This document shows, one piece after another, positions 54,749-63,635 of a DNA stretch of 64,000 nucleotides; position 1 is the first letter of the stretch, and the number at the start of each line of letters is the position of its first letter. Source of the stretch: Serratia sp. UGAL515B_01 (GTDB lineage Bacteria; Pseudomonadota; Gammaproteobacteria; Enterobacterales; Enterobacteriaceae); assembly GCF_033095805.1 (NCBI RefSeq), contig NZ_CP109901.1, positions 434,001 to 498,000 on the forward strand, read 5' to 3'. The translations under genes and the position numbers were made by a program. The notes under the pieces were generated by a model. The model was not told the origin of the DNA. It did not search any database and saw only the letters and a program-made list of their open reading frames with translations.

Positions 54749-55197
54749 TTACATTCACCCCCACGCGAAACATCGATCTAATCGAGTCAGTAGGTAACCA
54801 TCCAGACATCATAGCGGGAAGTAACAACGGCGATGGTTACGAATATAACCCGCGATGTGTATACCTTGGCGTGCAGATTGATGGCCAGTTTTGCGGCGTT
54901 GTGTACTTTCAAGAATTGCAGCCTCTTTCTATCGAATGCCATGCGATGATTTTGAAAGAAGCACGAAAGCACAGCGTTGATATCGGCCTAGAGTTCTGGC
55001 GATTGATGATCGGCAATACAAACTACCAATGCTTTACATCGTTTGCAGCCCGTAAATTCCGTTATGGCCAGATGTATTGCGCCCTCATTGGCCTACAGCG
55101 AGTAGGCACCATCAAAAAGTATTTCAAAGGCGTGGACGATGTGACGTTCTACGCCGCAACCCGCGACGAGCTGATCGCTTTCCTATCTAAGAGGTAA
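54745..55197 (+). CDS. P22 gp14-like protein (DUF2824)
   Basis: 150 residues, GNAT-like pattern (CGVVYFQELQPLSIECHAMI). Present at this place in P22-like phages and linked to head or injection-protein maturation. Overlaps the needle gene by ATGA. Confidence 0.85.
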   Translation: MITFTPTRNIDLIESVGNHPDIIAGSNNGDGYEYNPRCVYLGVQIDGQFCGVVYFQELQPLSIECHAMILKEARKHSVDIGLEFWRLMIGNTNYQCFTSFAARKFRYGQMYCALIGLQRVGTIKKYFKGVDDVTFYAATRDELIAFLSKR

Positions 55198-55199
55198 TT

Positions 55200-55871
55200 A
55201 TGTGTCATTTTGCTTTTAGCCTGGCAAGGAAGCTTGCCGGGTTCGAACCTCTATACCCTGAAAAAGGCGGGAAGGGGGGCGATGGTGGCGCAGGCGTACA
55301 GGCTGACGCCATCAATCAACAAACCGGGCTACAGCGCGAGCAGTGGCAGACGGTAATGAATGGCCTTGCACCGTTTACACCAATGGCTCAGCAGTATGTC
55401 CAGCAGTTGCAGGGATTATCTACTCTTCCAGGGCAGGAAAAGGCTCTTGGAGAGTATTACAACTCCGGTCAGTTCAAACAAATGTCGGATATGGCGCGGT
55501 ATCAAAATCTCGCAGCCGCAGAGGCAACTGGCGGCCTAGGTTCCACGGCAACATCAAATCAACTCGCATTTATCGCACCTCAACTGGGTGAAAACTGGCT
55601 CAATGGTCAGATGAATAGCGCACAGAACCTAGCAAACATTGGTCTTGGTGCGCTTCAGGGGCAAGCTAACGCAGGGCAGACCTACGCGAACAATACAGGC
55701 CAATTACTGCAACAAAACGCATCACTGGCAGCACAGCGAGCTAATCAGCCGTCGAGATTTCAGCAAGGGCTTACTGGTGCGCTTGGTGGCGCTAGTGCTG
55801 GCATGGCAATTGGTGGGCCTTGGGGTGCTGCGATTGGCGGGGGCTTGGGTGCACTTGGAGGGTTATTCTAA
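55200..55871 (+). CDS. DNA injection protein (P22 gp7-like)
   Basis: 223 residues (P22 229). Signal-like start (MCHFAFSLARKLAG), Gln/Ala-rich middle and a Gly-rich hydrophobic end (GGASAGMAIGGPWGAAIGGG). Ejected with DNA to form a conduit across the envelope. First of the 7-20-16 set. Confidence 0.9.
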   Translation: MCHFAFSLARKLAGFEPLYPEKGGKGGDGGAGVQADAINQQTGLQREQWQTVMNGLAPFTPMAQQYVQQLQGLSTLPGQEKALGEYYNSGQFKQMSDMARYQNLAAAEATGGLGSTATSNQLAFIAPQLGENWLNGQMNSAQNLANIGLGALQGQANAGQTYANNTGQLLQQNASLAAQRANQPSRFQQGLTGALGGASAGMAIGGPWGAAIGGGLGALGGLF

Positions 55872-57248
55872 ATGGCGACATGGCAACAAGGGGGTGCTGG
55901 CGGTTTGCTTGGCGCTATTGGCCAAGTAAATTCCAACGCCCCGCAATCAAGCGACGTCAACGTCAATCTGGCGCGAATAGGGCAGAACCAAGACTTTGCA
56001 CGCGCAGGCGGTAATAATCTCGGCATGCAAGCCGTGCAGGGATTAGCAGGGCTTAATGAAATCTACAAGCAGCAGCAAGCTCAGGAACGCGCTGGCCAGT
56101 TCAAGCAATTATACGGACAAGCCTTCTCATCCGGTGATCGTACAGCAATGCGCCAACTTGCTGCCCAATACCCTGAGCAGTTCGAAAGCGTTCAGAAAGG
56201 ACTTGGCTTTATTGACGATGACCAGCGTAATGCAGTTGGCTCTCTTGCTGCCTCAGCGCGTGTTGCCGCAGCATCCCCTGAAAGTATGGGTGCTTGGCTG
56301 ACTAAAAACCAAAGCGAGCTACAGCGTATTGGAGCAAGACCTCAAGACGTTGCTTCAATGTATCAGCAAGATCCGAAAGAGTTCTTGAACTTCGTAGATC
56401 ATCTTGGCTTGTCTGCGCTTGGGCCAGAAAAGTATTACGACTTGCAAGACAAGGCTGAAGGCCGAAAGGTTCAGATGCGTGGGCAAGATATTGGCGCCGA
56501 AACAGCAAGGAGAGGCCAAGATATTACAGCGAGAGGGCAGGATATTTCTGCATCAACTGCTCGCCGTGGTCAGGACCTTGCAATGCAAAGAGCATCTGCA
56601 AGAGGTGCCGCCGGGCCTTCAGGATCTCGGGTTGTCCAGCTTGCGGATGGAAGAACAGTAAATGTGGGCGGTAAATTGCACGGCGCAGGAGCTAATGCCT
56701 TTTATGAAGGAATAGATGATTCAGGAAACATGGTTCGGGTTCCAGCCAGTGCCATTGCGGCACCTGCGACATCGGCAGCTAACGCTCAAAACTACGCGAT
56801 GAAAAAGGACATCGATGCAATAGCGGGCGCAAAGACTGATCAGCTTGATTTCATGACCGGGGTTACGGGCAGCTCAGGAAATCCTGCTAAATTTGCCGAG
56901 CTGCGCAGCCGGTTGCCTGGAAACAAAGAGCAGCGCCAGCTTTACAATGCAACTCAGCGCATCCAGGGGCGCATGCAGAATCAAGGCATAGCCGCTGCTC
57001 GTGATATGGGGGCAAGTGGTATCAACACCGTTGCGGAAGCGAAAATGTACTTCCAAGGTATGCCGCAGGTTGACTACTCAAGCCCGGAAGCTATGCAGCA
57101 ATCTATTGCAGACATCCAGCAATACACCGACAACTACAATCAGCAGTATCAAGTAAATGTCGGCGGTGAAAGCAGGCCGTCTAAAACTCAGGAAGCGCAA
57201 CCAAAGCCGCAAGCAAATTCAGGCTTTCAATCATTATGGGGTGATTAA
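55872..57248 (+). CDS. DNA injection protein (P22 gp20-like)
   Basis: 458 residues (P22 471), Gln/Ala-rich. A short repeat ([20 protein letters not shown]) at about 205-235 is typical of gp20. TAAATGG junction with gene 7; TGATTAATGG with gene 16. Confidence 0.92.
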   Translation: MATWQQGGAGGLLGAIGQVNSNAPQSSDVNVNLARIGQNQDFARAGGNNLGMQAVQGLAGLNEIYKQQQAQERAGQFKQLYGQAFSSGDRTAMRQLAAQYPEQFESVQKGLGFIDDDQRNAVGSLAASARVAAASPESMGAWLTKNQSELQRIGARPQDVASMYQQDPKEFLNFVDHLGLSALGPEKYYDLQDKAEGRKVQMRGQDIGAETARRGQDITARGQDISASTARRGQDLAMQRASARGAAGPSGSRVVQLADGRTVNVGGKLHGAGANAFYEGIDDSGNMVRVPASAIAAPATSAANAQNYAMKKDIDAIAGAKTDQLDFMTGVTGSSGNPAKFAELRSRLPGNKEQRQLYNATQRIQGRMQNQGIAAARDMGASGINTVAEAKMYFQGMPQVDYSSPEAMQQSIADIQQYTDNYNQQYQVNVGGESRPSKTQEAQPKPQANSGFQSLWGD

Positions 57249-59338
57249 TGGCTAAGCCGTGGAAAGAAGTAATGGCATCCCCTCAGTATCAGCAACTCCC
57301 TCCAGACCAGCAAGCAGCAGCGCAAGAGCAATATTTCAATGAAGTTGTAGCACCCAAGGCTGGCGACCAAGCAGAAGCAGCACGGCAACAATTCTTTGCT
57401 GCATATCCTATCGCTCCGGCTCAGTCGCAACAGCAACCCGCAGAGCAACAAGCCCCATCCATGATGGATAACGTAGAGCAAGCGGCGCGTGGTCTGGCTA
57501 ATATCCCGTTCGATATATTGCAGGGCGGGGCTAGCCTAATCAATGCTGGTAGCCGTGCGATAGGAGCCGGGGATGTTCTCGACCCTGTATACCGCCCTGT
57601 AGACCGACCAACAGATCCTTATGCCCAAGCTGGTGAAGCTATCGGCGGTTACCTGGTTCCCGGTGCCGGCGTGGCTGGCAATATGGTTATTGGATCGCTA
57701 GCGGAAGCAAGTAATCAGAAAGGCGACTTTGCGCAAAACGCTGCACAGAACGCAGCAGTAAACCTTGGTGCTCAGGGCTTGCTATCAGGAGTCGGCAGAT
57801 TAGTCGCTCCGAAAGTTAAAGATGCGTTAGGTTCAGCGGCGATAAACTCTGCTGATGATGTGTCAAGGATGGCAAGAACTGGATCTGGAAGATCTGACAT
57901 ATCCAGCCAAGCATCAAATATAACAGATGAGGTTGCCAAGGCGGCGGAATCAGTTGGTGTTGATGTTAATGCTCTAACTCCGGGAATGCGATCTGGTAGT
58001 AAAGGGCTAGCTCAAGCAGAAGGAATACTGGCATCAAAGCCAGGTGTTACTCAAGATGCTCACTCAAAAGCTTTCGGCGAGATACAGACGAAATTCAACT
58101 CGGCTCTTGATGAGTTGGGCGCTGAAGTTGGAAGTGCTGCAGAAAAGAGTGGGGCTATCAAGCAAAGGGTGCTTTCTGGCATCGATAGTATGAAGGCGTC
58201 AGAAAAGTCAGCATGGGATAGTGTTAGATCTACCATGCCAGACATGAAATCTCGCATGTCTAATACGAATGCCACTATTCAAGGGGATATTTCTGCTGGA
58301 ATGCCCCTTACACCAGAAATGAAACAGTTCGCAACGGCATACAATAAGACAGGCAAGGACGGAATAACTTTCGACGCAATGAAAGCATGGCGCGGGAAGC
58401 TTGCCGATGCTGAACAGAAATACATTCGTTCCGGCGAAGCCAACATGGCTAGAAGGATGGGTGAGCTTCGTGATGCTGCCACTGAAGATATGCGCATTAT
58501 GGCTGAAAAAGGTGGATTTATTGACCAGTGGAGCGCTGCGAACGAGCTTTCAAAATCTCGATTTGCCGCCCAAAAGCAGGCTGAAAATGCGCTTGGTAAG
58601 GATCTTGCTACTGACACGCTAGTCACAAACGGCGTTAAGGCACTTCAAAACTCAGCAAAAGTCGGATCTGGGAAATTCAACCAGATTATAGGGTCGCTCC
58701 CTGAGTCGGAAAGAGCGCCAGCTATCGCATCAATCCTTCAAGACGCATTATCACAAGGCGTCAGGGGTGGAAAAGCAGACGCTGCCGGGATATCTCACAT
58801 TGCATCAATCCTGACACCGCAAAACATTTCATCCATCAGCAGGCATTCAAAAGAATTAGGACGGATTGCCAGTGCTTATAGCGAGCTTGCTAGGGCAGCA
58901 ACAAAGCCGATTAGGTACGTTGAGAATACAGGTCGCTCCATCCCTGCAATTAGTTCTTTAGAGCAGGGGTTGCCAAAAGCAGTGCAATCAGTTCTCAATG
59001 CGATAGGTAACTCAACATCAGGGGCAATTGTTGGTGCTACTGGAGCGGGGTTTGTTGGCGGCGCTGTAGGTGCTGTTGCTGGTTCTGTTGCAAAAGGGGT
59101 AATAGAGAAGTTAGCGACTTCACGCAGCGGGCGGTATGCCATAGAAAAGGCCATCCAAGAGGCAACTAAAGCCACTAAGATCGGTGCCAGCAAAGAGGCC
59201 ATTGCCGCCGCAGAACGCCGATTTATGGCTAACAAAACTGCCGTAAATGCAATGCGTGAAGCGATAGGCAGTCAAGAGTTTAACCGCCTATCTAGAGCTG
59301 GAATAGTTACCACAATAAGCGGAATGACTCATGATTGA
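57248..59338 (+). CDS. DNA transfer protein (P22 gp16-like)
   Basis: 696 residues (P22 609), N-terminal [20 protein letters not shown], two Gly/Ala-rich hydrophobic stretches ([40 protein letters not shown]) that can insert in membranes, and a helical middle. Ejected into the cell envelope during infection. Longer than P22 in the central region. Confidence 0.92.
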   Translation: MAKPWKEVMASPQYQQLPPDQQAAAQEQYFNEVVAPKAGDQAEAARQQFFAAYPIAPAQSQQQPAEQQAPSMMDNVEQAARGLANIPFDILQGGASLINAGSRAIGAGDVLDPVYRPVDRPTDPYAQAGEAIGGYLVPGAGVAGNMVIGSLAEASNQKGDFAQNAAQNAAVNLGAQGLLSGVGRLVAPKVKDALGSAAINSADDVSRMARTGSGRSDISSQASNITDEVAKAAESVGVDVNALTPGMRSGSKGLAQAEGILASKPGVTQDAHSKAFGEIQTKFNSALDELGAEVGSAAEKSGAIKQRVLSGIDSMKASEKSAWDSVRSTMPDMKSRMSNTNATIQGDISAGMPLTPEMKQFATAYNKTGKDGITFDAMKAWRGKLADAEQKYIRSGEANMARRMGELRDAATEDMRIMAEKGGFIDQWSAANELSKSRFAAQKQAENALGKDLATDTLVTNGVKALQNSAKVGSGKFNQIIGSLPESERAPAIASILQDALSQGVRGGKADAAGISHIASILTPQNISSISRHSKELGRIASAYSELARAATKPIRYVENTGRSIPAISSLEQGLPKAVQSVLNAIGNSTSGAIVGATGAGFVGGAVGAVAGSVAKGVIEKLATSRSGRYAIEKAIQEATKATKIGASKEAIAAAERRFMANKTAVNAMREAIGSQEFNRLSRAGIVTTISGMTHD

Positions 59339-59355
59339 AGCATGGCCAAGGAAGG

Positions 59356-59643
59356 CTATTTTTTGCATGCGATTAATAGATTTCGTGAAATAGTACTTCC
59401 GGCCATAGCAAAATCTGGTTGGGCTGTAGCTACCCACCCCTTGTCACCAGTTGACGTATAGATATCGTAACCTTTAGCGCCACACAGATCGCCGGCTTTT
59501 TCTAAACACATCCCCCAGGTTCTAGCCAATCCAGAACAATCGATAGAGTAAGCTTCTCTTCCATCAGGTGCATATGTTTTTGAAGAGTTTGCACACCCTG
59601 AGAGCAAGATAATGGCAGAAAAAACTATGATTATATTCTTCAC
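59356..59643 (-). CDS. Prophage lipoprotein (moron)
   Basis: 95 residues. Type II signal peptide with lipobox LLSGC, then a small mature domain with four further Cys (DCSGLARTWGMCLEKAGDLC). It lies alone on the minus strand among plus-strand late genes, a moron-like position. Phage lipoproteins here are often superinfection-exclusion or lysogenic-conversion factors; that function is inference. Confidence 0.75.
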   Translation of the reverse strand: MKNIIIVFSAIILLSGCANSSKTYAPDGREAYSIDCSGLARTWGMCLEKAGDLCGAKGYDIYTSTGDKGWVATAQPDFAMAGSTISRNLLIACKK

Positions 59644-59720
59644 CCAACCTCCAATGTTTAATTTTTATACATAGTATCGCCAAGTTAGCGCAATGCTAAT
59701 CAACATAGCCAAACATCTAA

Positions 59721-59747
59721 GCCTCGGCAACCTGCCGGGGCTTTTTT
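59721..59747 (+). terminator. Terminator of the injection-gene operon
   Basis: GCCTCGGCA, loop ACC, TGCCGGGGC, then TTTTTT. It precedes the second C4-like leader. Confidence 0.9.
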
Positions 59748-59800
59748 GTGTCTGAAGCACACCGCGCATCACACGCGCACGTTATAATCCCAGAACCTAC

Positions 59801-59878
59801 AGAAAGCGATCCTGAGAACTGCCGTAATAGGTGGTGACCTCTCTGGGGCGGCTTTTCTGTGTGACAGGTTCGCTTTCT
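59801..59878 (+). ncRNA. C4-like antisense RNA leader, copy B
   Basis: AGAAAGCGATCCTG (59801-59814) pairs with CAGGTTCGCTTTCT (59865-59878), which abuts the ribosome site of the KilA-N gene. Inner core GCCGTAATAGGTGGTGACCT, then CTCTGGGGCGGC, matches copy A. Outer stems of A and B differ in sequence but keep pairing. A TATAAT (59783) upstream could be its promoter. Confidence 0.72.
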
Positions 59879-59892
59879 ATAGGTAAATCACA

Positions 59893-60423
59893 ATGAAATA
59901 CCCAACCGTGTCAGTAAACGGCGTTTCCGTTCGTGTTGATAATGAAGGGCGCTATAGCCTTAACGATCTTCATGCGGCAGCGGTAGCCAATGGTGAAGCA
60001 ACTGAATCACAGCGTCCAAGTGTTTTCTTGCGCAGCGCCCAGATCAAGCGATTCATTAAGGTGTTGCAGGCCAAAGCACTAAAAAGTGCTTCGGAACAAA
60101 ATCAACCACTTAAGGTAACAAAGGGTGGGGGAGAGACTGGGGCTTGGGGTGTGGAAATCCTTGCTATCCGCTATGCGGCGTGGATTAAGCCGGAGTTTGA
60201 GATAGAAGTTTACGATATCTTCAGGGCAGTCATTCGCAAGGGGGTTGATGCAATGTCACGACTAAACCGCCTAGACCACATCATCAACGCCGAAACAAAG
60301 GAAGTGAGCCAGTGCGCAAGCAGAATGGCTAAGTGGGGTGTTGGCGGTAGAAAGGCTCTTCTTGCTTCTGCGCGTGAGCGCATGATTAGTGAGGTTCAGA
60401 TGTACCTCCCTGGCGTAGAGTGA
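59893..60423 (+). CDS. KilA-N domain antirepressor-like protein
   Basis: 176 residues, MKYPTVSVNGVSVRVDNEGR onward. KilA-N features: YSLNDLHAAAVANGEATESQ, a GAWGVEILAIRYAAWIKPEF motif and VYDIFRAVI. Starts MKYP like the other leader-controlled gene. Probably a DNA-binding antirepressor under the RNA element upstream. Confidence 0.85.
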   Translation: MKYPTVSVNGVSVRVDNEGRYSLNDLHAAAVANGEATESQRPSVFLRSAQIKRFIKVLQAKALKSASEQNQPLKVTKGGGETGAWGVEILAIRYAAWIKPEFEIEVYDIFRAVIRKGVDAMSRLNRLDHIINAETKEVSQCASRMAKWGVGGRKALLASARERMISEVQMYLPGVE

Positions 60424-60431
60424 TAGGGATA

Positions 60432-60451
60432 AGCCCATCGCTAGGTGGGCT
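60432..60451. terminator. Convergent hairpin between the KilA-N gene and mnt
   Basis: AGCCCA, 8-base loop, TGGGCT, followed by a pyrimidine-rich stretch. Weak stem; it overlaps the last codon of mnt. Confidence 0.5.
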
Positions 60452-60704
60452 ACCCTTCTTTCTTGTCGTACATAGTTCTAAGCGTATCAAACACAACCTT
60501 CTTGAACTGCTCAGCCTGCTGATCTGCCAGTCTCTCAGCGTCGTCACGATAGCCTGATATGGGTGATGGCTGGGCTAGGGCGTCCTGTACGATTTGCAGT
60601 AGCTCAGCATTAAATGATCTTCCGTTAGATTTCGCCCTGTACTTGAGCTTTTCTTTTACTTCATGCGGCATTCTGAATGTGAACTTTGGTTCGTCTCTAG
60701 CCAT
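60450..60704 (-). CDS. mnt: Mnt repressor (ribbon-helix-helix)
   Basis: 84 residues (P22 Mnt 83) from MARDEPKFTFRMPHEVKEKL. The beta-strand KFTFRMP contacts DNA, then the RSFNAELLQIVQDAL helix and a C-terminal coiled coil for tetramerisation. It represses ant in the lysogen by binding the palindrome at 60762. ATG chosen over a GTG one codon upstream. Confidence 0.93.
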   Translation of the reverse strand: MARDEPKFTFRMPHEVKEKLKYRAKSNGRSFNAELLQIVQDALAQPSPISGYRDDAERLADQQAEQFKKVVFDTLRTMYDKKEG

Positions 60705-60726
60705 CACGTCACCCTTGTCTATTAAG

Positions 60727-60778
60727 TTGACATGATAGAACGATGATATTATATTCTCAATAAGGTCACGGTGACCTT
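60727..60778 (+). promoter_or_regulatory. Pant promoter with Arc and Mnt operators
   Basis: TTGACA (60727), 17 bp, TATATT (60750) is a near-consensus promoter. The spacer region ATGATAGAACGATGATAT (from 60732) resembles the P22 Arc operator, which also lies between -35 and -10. AAGGTCACGGTGACCTT (60762-60778) is a palindrome close to the P22 Mnt operator. Confidence 0.85.
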
Positions 60779-60791
60779 AAAGGGGTTAAAT

Positions 60792-60953
60792 ATGAAAGGT
60801 GCTAGCAGAATGCCGCAGTTCAATCTGCGTTGGCCACAGAAGGACTTAGATCTAGTTCGAAAGGTGGCAGAAGAGAATGGAAGATCAGCGAATACAGAGA
60901 TTCACCGCAGAGTAATGGAGAGCTTGAAAAGAGAAGGGTTGTTAAATGCTTAA
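60792..60953 (+). CDS. arc: Arc repressor (ribbon-helix-helix)
   Basis: 53 residues, exactly the length of P22 Arc. MKGASRMPQFNLRWPQKDLD, with the DNA-contact strand PQFNLRW and the helix VRKVAEENGRSANTEIHRRV. AAGGGG precedes this ATG. It shuts down Pant after infection. Confidence 0.95.
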   Translation: MKGASRMPQFNLRWPQKDLDLVRKVAEENGRSANTEIHRRVMESLKREGLLNA

Positions 60954-60959
60954 AAAGGT

Positions 60960-60991
60960 GAAGCCCCAACTGCGTGAACAGTCAGGGCTTC
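60960..60991 (-). ncRNA. Candidate sar-type antisense RNA hairpin in the arc-ant gap
   Basis: GAAGCCC-CA-ACTG, loop, CAGT-CA-GGGCTTC is a hairpin in the 70-bp arc-ant gap. P22 has a similar gap that encodes the sar antisense RNA against ant. Strand and ends of an RNA are not visible here; it could instead act as an attenuator on the ant transcript. Confidence 0.4.
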
Positions 60992-61023
60992 TTATCGAAA
61001 ATAACCACTCAGGAAATATCGAC

Positions 61024-61593
61024 ATGAACATTGTAGCAAAATCAGACTTCAACTTCCAAGGCAATGCACTTGTACCGGTATCTGGTATCTCTGGCGTATG
61101 GCTAACCTCTGCCGATATTGCCAAGGCATTGCAATACAAAAGCGCCAAGTCGATCACCAACCTGTTTAACCAGAACAGTGATGAGTTTACTGGCGGAATG
61201 ACTCAGGTCATTGAATCAGTGACCTCAGGAAACTACCGCAAAAAGGTGAGAGTTTTTTCCCTTCGCGGCGCTCACCTGATTGCAATGTTTGCCCGCACTG
61301 ATGTTGCTAAAGAGTTCCGCAGGTGGGTTCTGGATATTCTGGATCGTGAAATTGGAAGCGGGGTGGTTAGCCCATCATTTGATTTTCACATGCATGCACA
61401 CCACGCCAATGTTGTATGCATCCACATGGATTTTATTCGTGAAGTATGGATTAACGAATTGCATCCAGCTCTAAAAGCGATAGGTTCCCCTTTGGCGGTA
61501 AAGCTATACGACCGGATAGGGGATGCAAGCGCAATAGCGTACTCATTAAGGGGGGCGCTATATAGAGCTGACGGTAGAAAGGATTTGCACTGA
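61024..61593 (+). CDS. ant: Ant-type antirepressor, Bro-N domain
   Basis: 189 residues from MNIVAKSDFNFQGNALVPVS (AGGA upstream; an in-frame ATG at 60946 is upstream of the hairpin). Bro-N features: GVWLTSADIAKALQYKSAKS and VFSLRGAHLIAMFARTDVAK. In P22 Ant binds and inactivates repressors of related phages. The C-terminal domain is shorter than in P22 Ant (300). Confidence 0.87.
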   Translation: MNIVAKSDFNFQGNALVPVSGISGVWLTSADIAKALQYKSAKSITNLFNQNSDEFTGGMTQVIESVTSGNYRKKVRVFSLRGAHLIAMFARTDVAKEFRRWVLDILDREIGSGVVSPSFDFHMHAHHANVVCIHMDFIREVWINELHPALKAIGSPLAVKLYDRIGDASAIAYSLRGALYRADGRKDLH

Positions 61594-61626
61594 TAGGTGT
61601 ATAGGATTACGCGGAAATACATCAAG

Positions 61627-61692
61627 CCCTGGCCTAATTGCCGGGGTTTTTTATGCCATCAAGCCAGCCTCGCATACGCGGGGCTTTTTTTT
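61627..61692 (+). terminator. Two tandem terminators before the tailspike gene
   Basis: First: CCCTGGC/GCCGGGG (61627-61646) plus TTTTTT. Second: GCCTCGC, ATAC, GCGGGGC (61667-61684) plus T8. They isolate immI from the tailspike, which must then use Q-modified polymerase or its own promoter. Confidence 0.88.
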
Positions 61693-61708
61693 GCCCGGAG
61701 TTTACCCA

Positions 61709-63520
61709 ATGCCCAACATTTTAGTATCAATGCCTTCCCAGTTGTTCACGATGGCTAGGTCGTTTAAAGCAGTGGCCAACGGTGAGATATTTATAGGCCA
61801 GGTAGATACAGACCCGACCATCCCATCAAATCAGATCCAAGTGTTTTTAGAGGCTGAAGACGGATCTTTCATTCCTACCGCACAGCCGATCAGCATAAAC
61901 GCAGGTGGCTACCCGGTTTACAACGGGCAGATCGGCAAGTTTGTTACCGAAGAAGCTTATAGTATGGCCATTTACGACTCTTTTGGGGCGCAGCAGTTCT
62001 ACTTCCCAAATATCTTGAAGTATGACCCAGGCCAACTGCGTAATGATCTGGCGCAAGACAACGGCGCTTTGCTGGTGGGCGGCGCTGTCCAGACATATGA
62101 AACCGTTGCTGATATGGTTGCTGATACAGATTTAGAGGCTGACACAGTAATCGCATGGATGGGTTACGCAGAGGCTACAGACGGCGGCGGTGGCATTGGG
62201 CGAGTAAAATCTGGTGCTGTTGTTGAGGACGGGGGCAGTCTGTTTAATCTTGCCAACGGTCTGCATGTTGAAGCGTTCCTGAACGATAAAGCGGTAAGCT
62301 GTCGTAAGTTTGGTATCTTGCCGTCAGTCACTGATAACGCAGTTCAGCTTAACAAATGGCGCGACTACTGCATTGCAAATAAAAAGCAGATGCATCTGGT
62401 TTCTGGCGAATATGAAACTCATGCCGTTTTTGACCTGGGCTTCTTTGGTGTCGACATGATTGGCGATGGTCGACATAACTCTGTGCTGCATTTCCCTGCT
62501 GAAGCTGGCACGCGGTGCATACGTCTTCAGGCATCAAATTTCACGTTCGGAATGGCTTTGCGCGACTTTGGAATTAAAGGAAATCCGACTACAACAAGTC
62601 ACCTGTTTGTAGACAATTGCCACCACTTAGACTTTAGAAACATAAACATGCGCGAAGGTTCGACTTCAGCTTGCTTTGCTTTAGACATCCCATTCAGTGT
62701 TGCTTCTAAATTTGACACGATTATTTGCTCTACGAATGAGCAGCCTATGACAAGCAGACCGTTCTCAGGTTTGAGATACGGACCAGGGGCAGGGCCATCA
62801 AGGGCCACCGACTGTACTTTCATCAATCCTATAATTGAAGGCATGATCGGAGACGGAATTTTTATTAATAACGGCGATTCCGCGACATTTGTTGGTGGCA
62901 CATCTGAAAACAATGACGGCAACGGTGTGACCATATCAGCAACTAGTCGCATGAATACTTTCACGGGGGTTGGATTCGAGAATCGCGGATTTGCTGACGT
63001 TTTCGATGCAGGAATAAGCTCAAAATTCATTAACTGCTACTCGTCGCGCAAATTCTTTGCAGCACCTGGCGCACGGTTTGGTGAGTTAAATGGTGGGTTG
63101 TGGGAGAGGGTAGAAATATCATCTGGGGCAGATCACTACAGCGTAGACAATATCGATGTTAAGTATTGGACGTCGATCGGCATTCCACTGCCGGAGGGAG
63201 GAGGTTACTTTGACGCATCACAAACCACGACGAGTGGTCGTGTATTCGATATGGTTACATCAACTCTTTATTTCCCGATAAAGCCAATGGTGCAGATTGC
63301 GCCTACTGTCAGCCCTTTAGTATTTCAGAATACAACTGGTCTGCCGATAACGCTTTCTTACAACGGTGATATATCCTCAGCGTTCCTGCGCCTTGGCGGG
63401 TCTAACGTGCTTCAGCTTTCTAATGCTGGGACGATCCTTTTACAGCCGGATGAAGGAATAACAATCTCATTCTCAGGGACACCAACAATCGGGTACAAGT
63501 TAAATAACATTACAATGTAA
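61709..63520 (+). CDS. Tailspike with P22-type head-binding domain
   Basis: 603 residues from MPNILVSMPSQLFTMARSFK. Residues 1-110 are the P22 head-binding domain (GEIFIGQVDTDPTIPSNQIQ, SINAGGYPVYNGQIGKF). After a linker comes a beta-helix-like region (about 170-480; for example FINPIIEGMIGDGIFINNGD, TFTGVGFENRGF) and a beta-rich end. The receptor-binding part looks unlike P22 Tsp, implying a different O-antigen or capsule target. Catalytic residues cannot be named from sequence alone. Confidence 0.93.
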   Translation: MPNILVSMPSQLFTMARSFKAVANGEIFIGQVDTDPTIPSNQIQVFLEAEDGSFIPTAQPISINAGGYPVYNGQIGKFVTEEAYSMAIYDSFGAQQFYFPNILKYDPGQLRNDLAQDNGALLVGGAVQTYETVADMVADTDLEADTVIAWMGYAEATDGGGGIGRVKSGAVVEDGGSLFNLANGLHVEAFLNDKAVSCRKFGILPSVTDNAVQLNKWRDYCIANKKQMHLVSGEYETHAVFDLGFFGVDMIGDGRHNSVLHFPAEAGTRCIRLQASNFTFGMALRDFGIKGNPTTTSHLFVDNCHHLDFRNINMREGSTSACFALDIPFSVASKFDTIICSTNEQPMTSRPFSGLRYGPGAGPSRATDCTFINPIIEGMIGDGIFINNGDSATFVGGTSENNDGNGVTISATSRMNTFTGVGFENRGFADVFDAGISSKFINCYSSRKFFAAPGARFGELNGGLWERVEISSGADHYSVDNIDVKYWTSIGIPLPEGGGYFDASQTTTSGRVFDMVTSTLYFPIKPMVQIAPTVSPLVFQNTTGLPITLSYNGDISSAFLRLGGSNVLQLSNAGTILLQPDEGITISFSGTPTIGYKLNNITM

Positions 63521-63528
63521 CCCCCACC

Positions 63529-63546
63529 GCCGGGAGCGATCCCGGC
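63529..63546 (+). terminator. Hairpin after the tailspike gene
   Basis: GCCGGGA, loop GCGA, TCCCGGC: a perfect 7-bp stem without a T-run. Probably the end of the late transcript and an insulator before prfC. Confidence 0.6.
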
Positions 63547-63598
63547 TATCATTGAACATGCCATGCCTGTAGAATTGCCATCTAAGGAAAAATTTAAT

Positions 63599-63618
63599 TT
63601 GTACATGCTGTTGTACAT
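63599..63618. other. Candidate integrase arm-type sites, right arm
   Basis: Two copies of TTGTACAT (63599, 63611), inverse to ATGTACAA at the left end. Confidence 0.4.
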
Positions 63619-63635
63619 ACTTGAGACAATACAGA

